Origin: Parastagonospora avenae f. sp. tritici 18332-5
Lineage: Eukaryota > Ascomycota > Dothideomycetes > Pleosporales > Phaeosphaeriaceae
DNA: 64,000 nucleotides
Direction: 5' to 3'
Assembly (NCBI GenBank): GCA_022559985.1
Contig: JAFJTR010000005.1
Coordinates: 248,001-312,000, forward strand
Of this stretch, positions 22,982 through 34,438 are shown piece after piece (positions within the stretch are counted from its first letter, which is position 1; each line of letters begins with the position of its first letter). Below the pieces are notes generated by a model. It had not been told where the DNA came from. It made no database searches and saw only the letters and a list, made by a program, of their open reading frames with translations. The position numbers and the translations under genes were made by a program.

Positions 22982-24156
22982 TCAAGCCGGTATACTCCCA
23001 GCTTTCTCCTTCTCCTTCTCCGTCCCTGTTCCCTCCTCCTTCCCCTCCCGATTAACCTCCCAACTACTCGGCGGACACCACCACTTCCTCTCCCTCCCTC
23101 TCTCCCCAACCATCGTAACCTCCCCCTCGCCCCGTCCGAGCACCTCCTCCACCACCCCCGTCCCAAAACTCCACTCCGACCCCTCGCTCCTACTCCCCTT
23201 GCTAACCAGCCTCTCGAACCGCCCCTCCAGGCCCGGAAACACGTGCAGCAGCATGACCTTGATGCTCGGCGCGCACGCCACGATGATGGCGAGGTGGTTC
23301 TCGATGACGGCACAGAGCATCGCCATGGCGAAGCGGTATGTGAAATCCGGGCGGTGCGCCTGCTGGTAGACGAAATATATGCGCGCACCACTCGCCGCGA
23401 GGACGAGTGTGCCGAGGAGGAAGAGGAGATTGACGGCGAGGCGCTGCGGACGGCTGACATGCAGGCGCCACGTAAACACCAGCGGCATGGCGTACAGCAC
23501 GACATCGTTGGCTAGCATGAAGCAGCTGTTGAAGTAGTTGAAGTCGACGGTGTTGACGCAGCGCTGGGAGTAGGGCGTGGCGTCGGGCGCGATGTGGATG
23601 TCCGTGATGGGCAGGCACCGGATTAGAGTGAATAGAATGCAGGTAACGCCGAAGCTGAAGGCGACAAGGTGCATGGTATAGATACTGAGGCGTGGGTAGT
23701 GGTCGAGGGTGAGGGTGGAGTAGAAGAGGAGGAGGGAGTGCTTGACTGCCCAGTTGCAGATGAAGTAGAAGATGCGGGAGGCGAGACTGAGCTGGGGGTA
23801 TGTTAGATGCCACTACATTCAGGTGGGTGGTGTGGTGGGGAGGTGTGTCACCTGCATGCTCAGTTCCAGTTGATCCATATCTGATTTCTGGAGTTGCTCG
23901 TCGTGCAGGCCCAGGCCGTAGCGCGTGGAGATCATTTGTAAGGTAGAGAATATGGTGGCCGATAATGCGGCGATGGTGATGAGCGCTGTTTTGCGGTAAG
24001 CTTTTTGTCTCTCCAGGAGATGTGATATTCACCATCATGCCAACTGAACGACCGAACAAGGAACACCCGCCTCCCAATCCGACACGCAATCGCCGCCGAA
24101 CTCAGCGCAATAAGCACCGCATTAGTCGCAATAATCGCAGCTTTGAGATTGCCCAT
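22982..24156 (-). CDS. SAT4/PTH11-type seven-helix membrane protein
   Basis: Three exons (24156-24033, 23985-23852, 23791-22982) encode 355 residues; introns are 47 and 60 nt. Several hydrophobic segments can be picked out, among them NLKAAIIATNAVLIALSSAA, ALITIAALSATIFS, YTMHLVAFSFGVTCILF and LAVNLLFLLGTLVLAASG. The loops carry STRYGLGLHDEQL and SLASRIFYFICNWAVKHSLLLFY, the pattern of the fungal rhodopsin-like (SAT4) family. The cytosolic tail after residue 280 is charged and ends in a Glu/Lys repeat. Relatives include putative G-protein-coupled sensors of host or surface cues; ligand unknown. It converges on the CRIB-like gene with only 162 bp between their stop codons. Confidence 0.85.
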
Positions 24157-25712
24157 AGTCGCACCAATCTCAGTGTTCTCTAGCAATATTATATTGTCCT
24201 CGAAAGAGAAGTCGTGACGAGCGTGAAAGCAAGATAACCCGCACGAACCCGTAGATCCCAAGGGCGTGCAAAGCGTTTGCGATGGCGCCGACCTATATAA
24301 CACCCAACTTACCGGGTCACAGCAGCTCGCTCACGACCGAACGCAGCATAGCATCGTCACACAACGCTTTGCCTGCCCCGCTACGGCGGCGTCGCACATG
24401 TACCCTTTGGTGCTCCCGGATGGCACCGTCGGATACCGGGGAATACAGAGAGGTGTGCGGTTTGCTGCTGCTGTCATTCTGAGGTGAGTGCTGGCGTTAA
24501 GACTAAGCTGCATCGAGGTAACAATCGCGTACCTGGGGGGTTTGGCAAGGGGTGGTGGAGTTGTACTGGTTGACGTGTGGTTGGAGGCTACACAAAGATA
24601 ATGTATATATGTATAGATGTTCGGGAAAGTAGTCTATTGCCTGCATGACAAGTTGTTCACGCGATATTGTACTGTTTGGTGGATGTGATGTGTTTGCTAT
24701 GTCTTGCTGTAGAGAAGATGGCTGGTGGTTGCCAATACGATCGCGCATTGCATTCCTCAAGGGAGATCTGGATTGACCTGAGTCAGGCGTTATCGGTCGG
24801 AGCGCACGTGCTGCTACAACGGAATCCACAGGGAATGCAGACGCCTGTGAAGGTTACCATCGTAGTCTGCAGTGCTGCTGGCGCCGAGTGTACCAGCGTC
24901 AAGGACGATGCACTACAATCTAGTGTCGTATAGTTAACATGCATGAATAGGAGTTACGTCTTCGTTTGCTCCATGAAAGCAGGTGGCTTATGAGTGAGGC
25001 GGTAGAAGGTGTTCCTTGGCTTGGTGTAGCAGAATTCCCGATGTAACATATACCTAGGTCGCACCAATGAACAACGCCACATTGCCGTTTTCGGACTTCG
25101 AGTAACCACAAAGATCGAGTGCCAATGAAGCTTGCGGCTTGCTTCTCGAAGCCTAGAAGAAGTCGTGACGACACCCTTGTTTGCTTTGTGCTAGCCATAT
25201 GGATCCACGCAGGCATGTGATCCTGAGCCACCTATAAGTATCCAGATCTGCATCTGATCAAGACCACTTGGTAGACAAGCCATTTCTTGAGAATGTCAGA
25301 ACAGAAGAATATCGTAGGCGGAGATACGCCGCAGGTCGGACTGGCGTATGGATTGCGAAGGCGTTGTAATTTTCTCGTCCACGTGCGAGAAAGTTCGGAT
25401 ATCATAGGTAGTTTAACATCGTCTCGGAGGTGCTGTGTGAAGAGCAGAACTTGTATTCAACCTTACACCGACTTTCGAAGTGGAGCTGCTCATCGGGTAA
25501 CAACAGCCGAAGCTGTTAGCTGCGGAGAATAAGCCTCGCCGAGTAGTAGAGCCGCTCACACAGCTGGCACTGAGCGGGATCAGCGCAGGCATAGACGCAA
25601 CGTATGAAAAGGGTCTGGATCCCCTCCGAGATCCACAAAGAGGTGAACAACATAGTTGACAGATACCGCTTCTTCCTGCTGTTATCGAAGCTGCTTTAGA
25701 CCCGCACTCAAT
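24157..25712. other. Intergenic region between divergent genes
   Basis: A TATATA-like sequence at 24294-24299 lies about 140 bp upstream of the SAT4-type gene on the minus strand. The remaining 1.4 kb has only short frames without motifs on either strand. No RNA gene or element terminus was recognised. Confidence 0.5.
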
Positions 25713-26481
25713 ATGTCCACACCTCAATCATGGTCCGGACCAGGCGTCATCCTCAGCTTTTTCAAGCTGCTCGATTCTCCAACTATTTCGGAAGAGACTT
25801 TGGAAGATTGGTTTGACCGAGAGTATGCGCCAGCTCTCATAGCATCTGGTGTGGTGAAGAAGGCGTGGCTGTATCAGGCTGCAAATGCAGATTACGACAA
25901 GCAGCACCTCATCGTCTACCAGGTGCCTGAACTTGCTCAGGTACAGGCTGGAAAGATCCAAGAAGTTCCGAGGACAAGTAGTTCGGGGCTTTTCGAGGGA
26001 ACGGTGGATGACTACATCGAGGTCGAAACGAGGATCTATTCGTTCGTCCAATTGTACGAGAAGTCTGCACATGGCGAAGGTACGTGTGGAAACCATATCG
26101 ATTAGCTTCAATGGGTAGCAGCTGATATCGCGTGCCACAGAAGCTGCGCCTGTAATGATGCTGGCTATGGTGCAGCCAGCGCAAGGCGGAGAAGCAGACC
26201 TAGACGCATGGTATAAAGATGAGCACAACGAGCAAATGTCGAAAGAGCCTGGATATTGGCGGACGTCACGCTTCAGCCTCCTGCATCAACATTCGACCGG
26301 CAGCAAGCAGAACGAGAAGCTGTCATTCCTTGCTGTGCATGAATTCGGCGAGGACAACAAACTCAGTACGGAGGTTAAGCCACTGGATCCTATGACAGAT
26401 TGGACTAAGAAGGTGATGGCAAGCGCGAAGGGTATTGATGCTGCGATCTACCGCAAGCAGAGAGGGTTCGGACATTCTTAA
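25713..26481 (+). CDS. EthD-like protein with two ferredoxin-fold halves
   Basis: Exons 25713-26079 and 26141-26481 encode 235 residues. Each half has the outline of a dimeric alpha/beta-barrel unit. The first has GVILSFFKL, ETLEDWFDREYAP, then a strand with HLIVYQVP. The second has PVMMLAMVQPAQ, ADLDAWYKDEHNEQM, then KLSFLAVHEF. The shared Asp-Trp-(Phe/Tyr) followed by acidic and basic residues is typical of EthD-related proteins in fungi. Relatives take part in ring or side-chain breakdown or polyketide tailoring; no reaction can be assigned here. The intron falls at the boundary between the halves. Confidence 0.72.
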
Positions 26482-26766
26482 AGCGCTTCATAGTGGAAAG
26501 CACGTTCCTGAGCAAGCTTCTTTTTGCAGATCACATGCAAATTTACAAAATAAATCCTCCTTGCAGAACGTTGGTGTATTTGAGGTGGAGCATGCTAAAT
26601 TGTGGTAGTGTTATTGTCTCCCGCCAGTTCCGCATTCATATGATGTCATAATTGCGACGCTCAACGAAGATTCAAGAACCTCACCCATACCATCACTTGT
26701 AAGCTCAATCCCTCAACAGACACTCATCTCCACCTCTAATTCATCAAACTCTCACACAACAAAAAG

Positions 26767-27429
26767 ATGTCTGAATCACTAGCCGCTTTCCGCTCCCACA
26801 GGAGCAACGATCTCAAGCAGCTAGCCGAAGAACATCTACAACATGAGTAAGAATTCATCACGCAGGTCCCTAAGGAAGAATTGTGAAAGCTGAATTAGGG
26901 CAGTCTTAACCAACAAGATCGTGACTTGCTGAAGAGCGCAGGCGGCAAGGTTTCTACACACGCCGGCATCGCGTCCCTTGCTGGACTCGGCCTCGGTGTC
27001 TACTTTGCCTTCCGACTTCGCGCAATGCGTCTCGCATACTTCAATGCCTTCAGAGCAATGGAGAAGCCTGTAGAAGTTCGATTCGCAGATGGCCGTACAG
27101 GTACATTAGCCCTTGTTCTTGGTCGCAATTCTCACCGTTTCTGACTACCAACTGCAGAACCCATCCCCGATATTTCAGCAAAGCTATCAGGCCCCTCTCG
27201 ATGGGGCGATGCCGCAACTTACTTCCTCTTCTCCGTTAGCGGTCTCTTCTTGGGTGGTGAGATCGGTCTTTTGACAGGAACCGCATCTGCATCGCGGACT
27301 ATTACGAAGGATCCCGAAGCAAAGGCCAGGATCGAGAAGGCATTCAAGAGCTACAGGATAGACGTGTTGAAGCGCGAGATTAACCAGCTCCAAGGAAAGA
27401 GAAAGTTCGAGGAGTTCTTCAGTGGTTAG
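26767..27429 (+). CDS. Small two-helix membrane protein, possibly mitochondrial
   Basis: Three exons (26767-26846, 26904-27100, 27158-27429) give 182 residues. The first intron ends at CAG 26903, not at the nearer TAG, because only that choice opens the downstream frame. A Gly-rich hydrophobic segment (HAGIASLAGLGLGVYFAFRL) and a second one (YFLFSVSGLFLGGEIGLLTG) flank a soluble loop. The C-terminus is a Lys/Glu-rich helix ending KRKFEEFFSG. Similar unnamed proteins exist across filamentous fungi. The Gly-zipper helices recall inner-membrane organising proteins, but that is only a resemblance and I do not recognise the gene. Confidence 0.7.
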
Positions 27430-28050
27430 ATTTATCGGTTCATTATGAACATGAACAGATGTGCATTTCGGGGGCAGCAGAATATTACGAATGTCTTCAT
27501 TGTCCGGAACGTGGAACAATTGGTGTAGGACAAAATGATGAGCAATAGATAATGAACATTGAAGTTTCATTGCGCCCAGCCGGCTCCCAATCCCCGCACG
27601 ACACGAAGACCATCCAGATCAAGCACTTACGTGTGCCAAATCCCCACTATAGGGACCGTCGCATGGCTCCTGGCGATCGTTGGTCGAGGAAAAGCTTATT
27701 TGGCTCGCGCTTGACGTCACAACTGCATGACTCGCCAATGTCAAGGCTATCAAAACCATCGCTTTGTGACTAGAGCTCAACAACAGCTCACAGGTCCTTT
27801 CGTATTCTTTCGCTCCTCTATTTCGCGTGTCGGCGGTACAGATTCTGGGCATAATCAGCATCAAGTGAGGGATTGAGGAACGACAGTCCCGCTCAGGACA
27901 CAGCACATCAGCCTCGAACACAGCATTAATTTCCACAATTCGATTTAGAACGCTCCCAAAATTTCGGAACACACGGAAAGGGCGTTATCTTGAACGGGCT
28001 CGCCCAGCAACTATATCAAAAGCCGAGCGATACGTTCCGCAACAGCAAAC
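27430..28050. other. Intergenic region
   Basis: This is the 3' flank of the small membrane protein and the promoter of the PLC-X-like gene. An AT-rich box (CTATATCAAAAG) lies at 28010-28021, about 40 bp upstream of the next ATG. No gene seen. Confidence 0.5.
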
Positions 28051-29512
28051 ATGAAGAGCACGATAATAACCATACTTGGGATGGCCGCCCTTAGCAATGG
28101 CCAGAGCAGTTCCGCTGCATCATCCTCATCACTTGAGGTCGTCACCTTGACCGGATCACAGAGAAGTCGGTCGTTAGATTATTTGCCTGGAGTGACCTTG
28201 CCTTCTTTCTTCCAAGGCAGCACGTTTACGACAACTTCAGTTCAGCCATCATCATCAATGTCATCATCGGGCAGCATGAGATCTGCGAATAGTACTATGT
28301 CGAGATCATCATCATCGACATCAACCACTACTGAGGAACCAGTCACGAACATTGGCGGAGCAACTAGAACATCCACTCCAACGAATACTAGAAGTGCACC
28401 AGCGCGACCCTCCAACACGCAGCCTTGCAATAACTACGTGGAGTTCTGCAGTCGAAAGTACTCCAACATCACAGAAGTAGCGGCACACAACTCACCATTC
28501 ACACGCCAGAACAACGCAGCACGAAATCAGGAGTACCCGGTAACACAGCAACTGAACGACGGAATCCGCGTTCTTCAAGGTCAGGCTCATATGGTCAATG
28601 GCACTCTTTACTACTGTCACACTTCTTGCGATCTCCTCAACGAAGGCACAGTAGAAGATTACCTTCGTCAAGTCGTTGCATGGGTAGAGACGCATCCTTT
28701 CGACGTCGTCACCATCATCTTTGGAAACTTCGATTGGGCGCAGAAAGACTCCGAAGGCAATTCTCTAGTCACGTCGGTCGATTTCGATATTCCCGTAAGA
28801 TCTTCCGGCCTCATCGACTACATCTACCAGCCACCAAAGACTGCAATGACGGTCGATGATTGGCCGTTACTAGGGCAGATGATCCTCACTCAGAAACGTG
28901 TCGTCACGTTCATCGACTACGGCTTTGACACTGGAGCCGTCCCTTACATGCTCTGGCAGTACTACAACATCTGGGAAACGCCATTTTCGCCGACCAATAT
29001 CAGCTTCCCCTGCACAATCGGAAGACCGGAGGGAATTAGCGACGACCAGGCAAAGAGCATGATGTATCTTGCCAACCACAATCTCAATACAGAAATCGCG
29101 ATAGGAGGAACAAGCATCTTGGTCCCGAATACTGCGCAGATCAATCAGACTAACGCGGTGACTGGAGAAGGAAGCTTGGGGTTGATGGTGAATGACTGTG
29201 CAGGTATGTTGAAAATGCTTCTAAAACCATCTCAGGAAATTAGCTGCAAATTTCTGCTCTCCAATAGTCTCTAGAATACTAACAGTCATTGCAGAGAAAT
29301 GGGGCCGCCCGCCTAACTACCTCATCGTGGACTTTTACAACCAAGGCCCAACTAGCGGATCGGTGTTCGAGGCTGCCGCTCGTGCCAACGGTGTAATCTA
29401 CAATCGCCAATGCTGTGGCAAGACTACACGCTCATTAGCGCCTTTAGGCTTCCAGTTGTCACTGAGATTGCTTGGGTCAGCTATTTCTCTAGCCGCAATT
29501 ATGAACATTTGA
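28051..29512 (+). CDS. Secreted PLC-X-like phosphodiesterase, probably GPI-anchored
   Basis: Exons 28051-29203 and 29295-29512 encode 456 residues. A signal peptide (MKSTIITILGMAALSNGQ) is followed by a Ser/Thr-rich stalk (residues 19-125) likely to be O-glycosylated. The catalytic-type domain starts at CNNYVEFCSRKYSNITEVAAHNSPF. The two His of PI-PLC X-type enzymes would be H146 in AHNSP and the His near residue 189 in YYCHTSC. VVTIIFGNFDWA and VVTFIDYGFD follow. The protein ends in a hydrophobic tail (LSLRLLGSAISLAAIMNI) fitting a GPI-anchor signal. The family is common on fungal cell surfaces, and its substrate is not established. Confidence 0.84.
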
Positions 29513-30416
29513 GCCCAGCTTCTATGCGAATGTTCATCATGAGCTTTTCTCTTCTTGTAACTTCCTTGTAAATGCTAGCATTTAGCGAATCAATCAAATC
29601 AAGTAATGCTGTTATCTCTCTAGGTTACTAAGATACCCATGAGGATTACATCCGGAGGCTTTGATACGTATGATGGATAGCGAGGCTGATCTGTTGAGGA
29701 CGTTCACTTGGCGACAGTATCAGGCTGGGGAAGTTGTCGAAGTCTCGAGATCAGCCACTTATTTATCGCGCATGCTTTTTTTGGAGGCGGGCTACGCTTA
29801 TAGGCGCACTGCATTAAACAACATCTCGACACGATTGCTGGTAGGTCACGTATAACAACATTCCTACAGCCACGATTGCTGGCTGATCATAAGAGTATGC
29901 GTCAATTGCCCTCTTGCAAAGATGCCAAAATTAAGTCGTATCGTATATTCCTGGCTCGTGCTTTTGCAAATCAGTGCGGTGGCCGGTGCGGTGCAGGAAG
30001 GGAGGCCATATGTTAAGTGTAGTGAGCAGCGAGCATCCGGAGATAAGCTAAGCTCTTTGTAGGCTCGAGTTGCCATGATTCTGCCGCATTGTGCAGAAAA
30101 GCGGACTCACCGGAAATGGCAAGGCATTGGGACATTTCAACTCGAGTCTACATCCACACCAAAGACGGTTACCTATATTTCCACACGGGCCTGCTGCATG
30201 CACTCTTTGAACTCCATGCACGTCAAAAACGGTAGATGCGCAGTGTAGCTAAACGGGGCAGTGTGCATGAAATCCTTGCCGAGTTGTGTGGCCACGCCGA
30301 GTGGCCCTCGTAAGCTCTTAAGAGATCCCACCCCCCAGCATTCTTAACCCATCTCGCCTTGGAGTGGGTTTTATACGTGCAGAGGTCATCTAAAATCTTT
30401 AACGCACCTTTTTACA
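29513..30416. other. Intergenic region
   Basis: About 0.9 kb of 3' flank and promoter sequence. No frame with a start, motif or splice pattern was found. The word CACGATTGCTGG occurs at 29829 and 29871, a minor short repeat. Confidence 0.45.
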
Positions 30417-30782
30417 ATGGCAATCACTTGCCCAATCCTCACCCTCGCCACTATTGTTTCTGCGGTGCATGCAGCCCCTGTCAACCCATCCCAGCCCGAG
30501 CCGAACCAACCACCGCCCAGCTGGTCAAAGGAAGCCATATTCAGCCTTCTCGGAGTGTTCGCCGCAATCCTGACTATTTTCGCCATGGTTCTTATAGCCT
30601 CGCCCTCAGCATGCAAATGGTGTACTGGTGAGCCTAGCCAGATCATACTGCACGGAGAGCGACTACAGCTAATTGACTTAGGTTGTTTCACGCGCAAACA
30701 AAAGACCACAATGCGCGCAACATGGGACGAGTACGTTGAGTACTTGAGATGGCAGGAAATGACAGGGCGACGTAGCAGATGA
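30417..30782 (+). CDS. Small single-pass membrane protein, paralogue 1
   Basis: Exons 30417-30627 and 30682-30782 encode 103 residues. A signal peptide (MAITCPILTLATIVSAVHAAP) is followed by a Pro-rich short ectodomain, then W-S-K-E-A-I-F leading into a helix (LLGVFAAILTIFAMVLIA). SACKWCTG follows on the cytosolic side, then a basic tail. The 54-nt intron has no stop and is a multiple of three, so retention would insert 18 residues. It resembles the protein at 31429 in every element, including the intron after KWC. The function is unknown. Confidence 0.72.
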   Translation: MAITCPILTLATIVSAVHAAPVNPSQPEPNQPPPSWSKEAIFSLLGVFAAILTIFAMVLIASPSACKWCTGEPSQIILHGERLQLIDLGCFTRKQKTTMRATWDEYVEYLRWQEMTGRRSR

Positions 30783-31244
30783 GCCCTTGTTTTTCGTATG
30801 GGATGAAGATGGCAGACAACTGAAAATCCAGAACGAGAAAGATTTGAAAAGCGAACATAGATGAACAGTGCGACTTAAACCGGAACAATTCTCCACTATA
30901 CCCGAGTCCACATGCGTTTTCCATTCGGAGCGATCTACATAATGTTTCGGTGCAGAGTGAGCGCATTCGCTTTCCTTCATAAAAAACTACAACATTAATG
31001 CGCACTTTACAACTTTTATGAGTAAAGTTATAACAAGGCAAGAGTTCGTAGACGTGCTTGCAAGGACATCTCACTTGTGGTCCTAAGGCTTCTTATCGGC
31101 TTGATCCTGGTGCTGATGTACCGTTGGTGCTGCGCCACATTCACCGGATGACCGCTCAGACCCTGATACGCTAGTTGGTTACCAACAAAACCCGTCCGAT
31201 CAGGAAGCAAATGCACTGGAACGGAAAGCAAGATCCATGTAAGA

Positions 31245-31250
31245 TATAAA
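31245..31250 (+). promoter_or_regulatory. TATA box upstream of small membrane protein 2
   Basis: TATAAA lies 179 bp upstream of the ATG at 31429 and is followed by a C/T-rich stretch (31261-31310), the usual arrangement around fungal transcription starts. Confidence 0.5.
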
Positions 31251-31428
31251 GACCCCTGGCGCGCTCAGCGATGAACTCTTCCTTTGCACCACAAAGTCTT
31301 CCAAATTTCAAGACTAATTTACAAACATCTTCATCCATTATCTTGGATATTGTTCACTGTTATATCAGGTCGCGCCTTGATCCATCGCCTTCTTCAAATG
31401 TCCCAATACTACACGTAACTATTTCGAA

Positions 31429-31810
31429 ATGGCTTGCTTGAGCCTCATCTTTTTATTCGCCAAAGTCCTAGTCGTCCATGCAGCCCCCCTGCAACCAAAC
31501 CAGGCTGAATCCACCCACTCCCAAGGCTGGGACAAAGAGGCCATTTTCACGCTCGTCGGTGTATTCCTCGCTCTTGTAGCCATCATAGTCATGATCATCC
31601 TCGCCTTACCCTCTGCGCGCAAGTGGTGTGCTAGTGAGAACATCCTGTCCGATGCTTTGAAAGCCCTCTAATGTCCCACAAGGTACCAGAAGCAACACCG
31701 AATTGGCGTCCATGGAAGGCGCAGCATGGGGAGAGTACATGGAAGCGAAGAAGAAGACCTTGGTACTGCGTAAAAAGTGGGAGGAGTCGATCAGGCTGCG
31801 ACATGCGTAA
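31429..31810 (+). CDS. Small single-pass membrane protein, paralogue 2
   Basis: Exons 31429-31633 and 31683-31810 encode 110 residues. The signal peptide (MACLSLIFLFAKVLVVHAAP) is followed by a short ectodomain, then W-D-K-E-A-I-F and the helix TLVGVFLALVAIIVMIILAL. The sequence SARKWCAS then leads into a basic tail. Unlike in paralogue 1, the intron is not a multiple of three (49 nt) and contains a stop, so splicing is required for the tail (EYMEAKKKTLVLRKKWEES). The tandem pair most likely arose by local duplication; function unknown. Confidence 0.72.
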
Positions 31811-32166
31811 GCGACGGGTAGCGCTGTCCTCGAATGGGTTGTGGCGTGGGATGGCGAGGAACGGACGGTTGGTCATTGGATGCGGACGAAATGGCAAGCT
31901 GCCCTAGCTTCTAGTTGTTGTAGGGTAGATTGCTGTGAACGTGGAAATGATTGTTGAAATAGTTGAGATGACCTGCATAGCGAATATTATTGATAACTTG
32001 TTTCTTTTCTTTTGCGAAGCCGTTCGCATCGCACCAAACATTATGATATACCCATTACATTCCGTCGTTCCCGGACATTACATCGCGCTCCTATGATTTT
32101 CATCACCCAGCTTTTTTCGTGGTGTTCCTGACACCCTACACAAAAAGAAAAGCGCAATACGGTCTA
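31811..32166. other. Convergent 3' flanks
   Basis: The small membrane protein gene and the zinc-finger gene converge here. The sequence is AT-rich 3' UTR-like DNA with no coding signal. Confidence 0.5.
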
Positions 32167-33598
32167 TCATTGAGAAGAAAAGTCGAGCCAGGAGCTAGAG
32201 TAGTCGTTCCAAGGGTCACCTTCGGGCTGCGTCACATTGGTCGGCAACAAGTCATCGTTGACGATCGATTTCAAGAACTGTGTCATTGACTCGGTGTCGT
32301 TTGTGAGGCTCTGTAGGGAGAGCTCGCTGCCGTTGGGAATATCTTTTGGTGGCACAGGCGGTGGTCTGTCGCGAGCAATCGATTTCACCGCTAGATCGTA
32401 TGCCTTGCGCACCAGTGCTGCCGCATCCTGTTTGGGTGAGAAGTATTCGAGTGCGTCCTGTAGTCGAGGAAAGCGGCTGCTGTCCGGGTAGCCTTCCACA
32501 CGTCCGGTCGAGTGTACGTCCCAAGCAAAGCCTTTGAAGGGGCGGTCGATACTTTGGAGGAGTAGGCTCCATTCATCAAGGACTATTGGCCGTTGCAAAA
32601 GTGAGTAGATAACGACGCTGTGGCTCCAGTCTGCCATAGTCTTGTGGTCGTGCTCAAAGTGGTCGGCAATGTGGTTGCATCGCTCCTTCCAGCTTGTCGA
32701 GAAGTGATAGCAAAACCCGCAACCCCAACCAGTCCGGGTCTTTCGCTTTCGCTTTGACTCTTGTACGTGCTTTTTTCCCGAGCACCTGGTGTTTGCGTAG
32801 CAGGACACACAGCCATGGGCCTGGACATGATGGGTGACAAAATCCTTGTCCAGGAAGTACTTTGCGTAGCAAAAATCACACTGAAACTCTTCGGGGCGCT
32901 CCTGATACGTCTCTTCATGTCGCTTCCAGTCAGCCTTCTCCACGAAGGGCTCTTTGCAGATTGTACAAAAATACTTCTGCACGGTGTTCGAACGCCGGGC
33001 TCGCTGCCTCCGCGAGACGCAGGTCTTGTAGTAGTCTTTCTCTGGGGCAGGTACGCGAGGTGCGTTACGTTTCCTGGCTGGTTGCGGTGCGGGTACGTCG
33101 GCAGAACTCGGGTTGTACCCAGGAAGGGGTGGTGGATAGCCAGTGAGCAAGTGTTCAGCTTGAGCAAGGTAATGGCTTCTAGACTGGTTGGAGATACTGG
33201 AATAAGAAGAGTCTGTTGAGATCGTTGAGGCCCGGTTCTGGAAGTTGGAGAAGATGCTATTGTTTGAAGATCGGGCATGCGAAGATGCAGATGACTGTGA
33301 GGAGAAAGACAGATGTTGTTGGTGGGTGGGTTGCGCGTAGCCCATGTTGTTCACTTCCCAAGGTCTCAATGGTTGGTTGTGGGGATCTGCCTAGGTCGTC
33401 AGCCTTTGCCTGCTCATGAGAATCGTTGGTAGCAGACGACGCACCTACTGAGCTCTGCCCGAATCCTGCCGGACAAGTTTGCGCGATCTGTTGCTCCTCG
33501 AAGAAAGGTGCTGATTGGTCTATAGTATAATCCATGGTGGTATCGCTTGTGTCAACGAATGTAAGAGGCGAACCAGCGCCAGGATGATAGCCGTTCAT
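32167..33598 (-). CDS. C2H2-type zinc-finger protein
   Basis: Exons 33598-33445 and 33386-32167, with a 58-nt intron, encode 457 residues. The acceptor GGCAG at 33387 is chosen because it joins SSV to DPHNQPLRPWE in frame. After a Ser-rich N-terminal half, a finger begins with YFCTICKEPFVEKADWKRHEE near residue 190. A second CDFC..H..H finger, a CVSCYANTRC group and WGCGFCYHF..H..H follow. A helical region with DWSHSVVIYSLLQRPIVLDEW comes next, and the C-terminus is rich in Asp and Ser. This layout is typical of Pezizomycotina C2H2 regulators without a studied target. Nuclear location is inferred. Confidence 0.82.
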
Positions 33599-34438
33599 GT
33601 TGCAAGTAAGATATTATAAAACAAGCATGGAAGTTAATAGACGCCTGGTAAATCGAAACACGAAACGAGTGCAATGCCTGCCCCAATATGAAGAGAGAAA
33701 GAATGCATAACTCATCCTTCATAATAAATTCGCAAAGAGCCTCAGGGGACTTGAGGGACGTTCTAAAAGTAGTTTAGCGAGTGGTGTAAGCCTGCATGTT
33801 CACCTGAAACACAGGCCGCGCTGTAGGCAGCGGTTTGGTAGCCCTGTTTCGTTTCATCGCGCCAGGCACCCGGTTGCTGGCATGGCATCGATTGGCCGCT
33901 GCCTGACTGCGCACGAACAGAAACGGAAAATGTTTCCAAGCTTGGTACAGGCGTTCACCTGCAGCGGCGCGGCTGGGGCGGTACGTGGGCGAGAAGTGAG
34001 GGTGGAAAGGCTGAAACGCGAAAATCGCGAAGGGCACCCAACGCCAAGAAGACACGCGATCTGATGACGTCTGGACCTTTCCTTTTTTTTCGTGTACCAC
34101 TTCGTCATGACAAAAATTTCCAGAGAGTACTCTTTTAGACAGTCCTGGGTTACTTTGATGTTGAAGCTACGTTCGGTAGTTTCCCAATGGTGCTTCGTAT
34201 ACCTTCAGGACTTCTAATGTGGTTAGCGAAGCAGTGCATATTTGGTCTGCACTACTATCTCGCATTCCTATCCTTATGTCGGATCCACCGTATACCAAAG
34301 CATCTTTTCGGATGGTTCAAGAATGTACAATGGGGACTATGCCACCTGGATATCTTCAACGCCTTACGCCAGAACTATCATGCAACGAAAGTGCTGTGTA
34401 TGAATCCAGCTCTAATCAACGATCTCAGAAGCCAGCTC
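33599..34438. other. Intergenic region
   Basis: This is the upstream region of the zinc-finger gene and the 3' flank of the AAA ATPase gene. A T-rich run lies at 34080-34094. Frames are short and unsupported. Confidence 0.5.
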
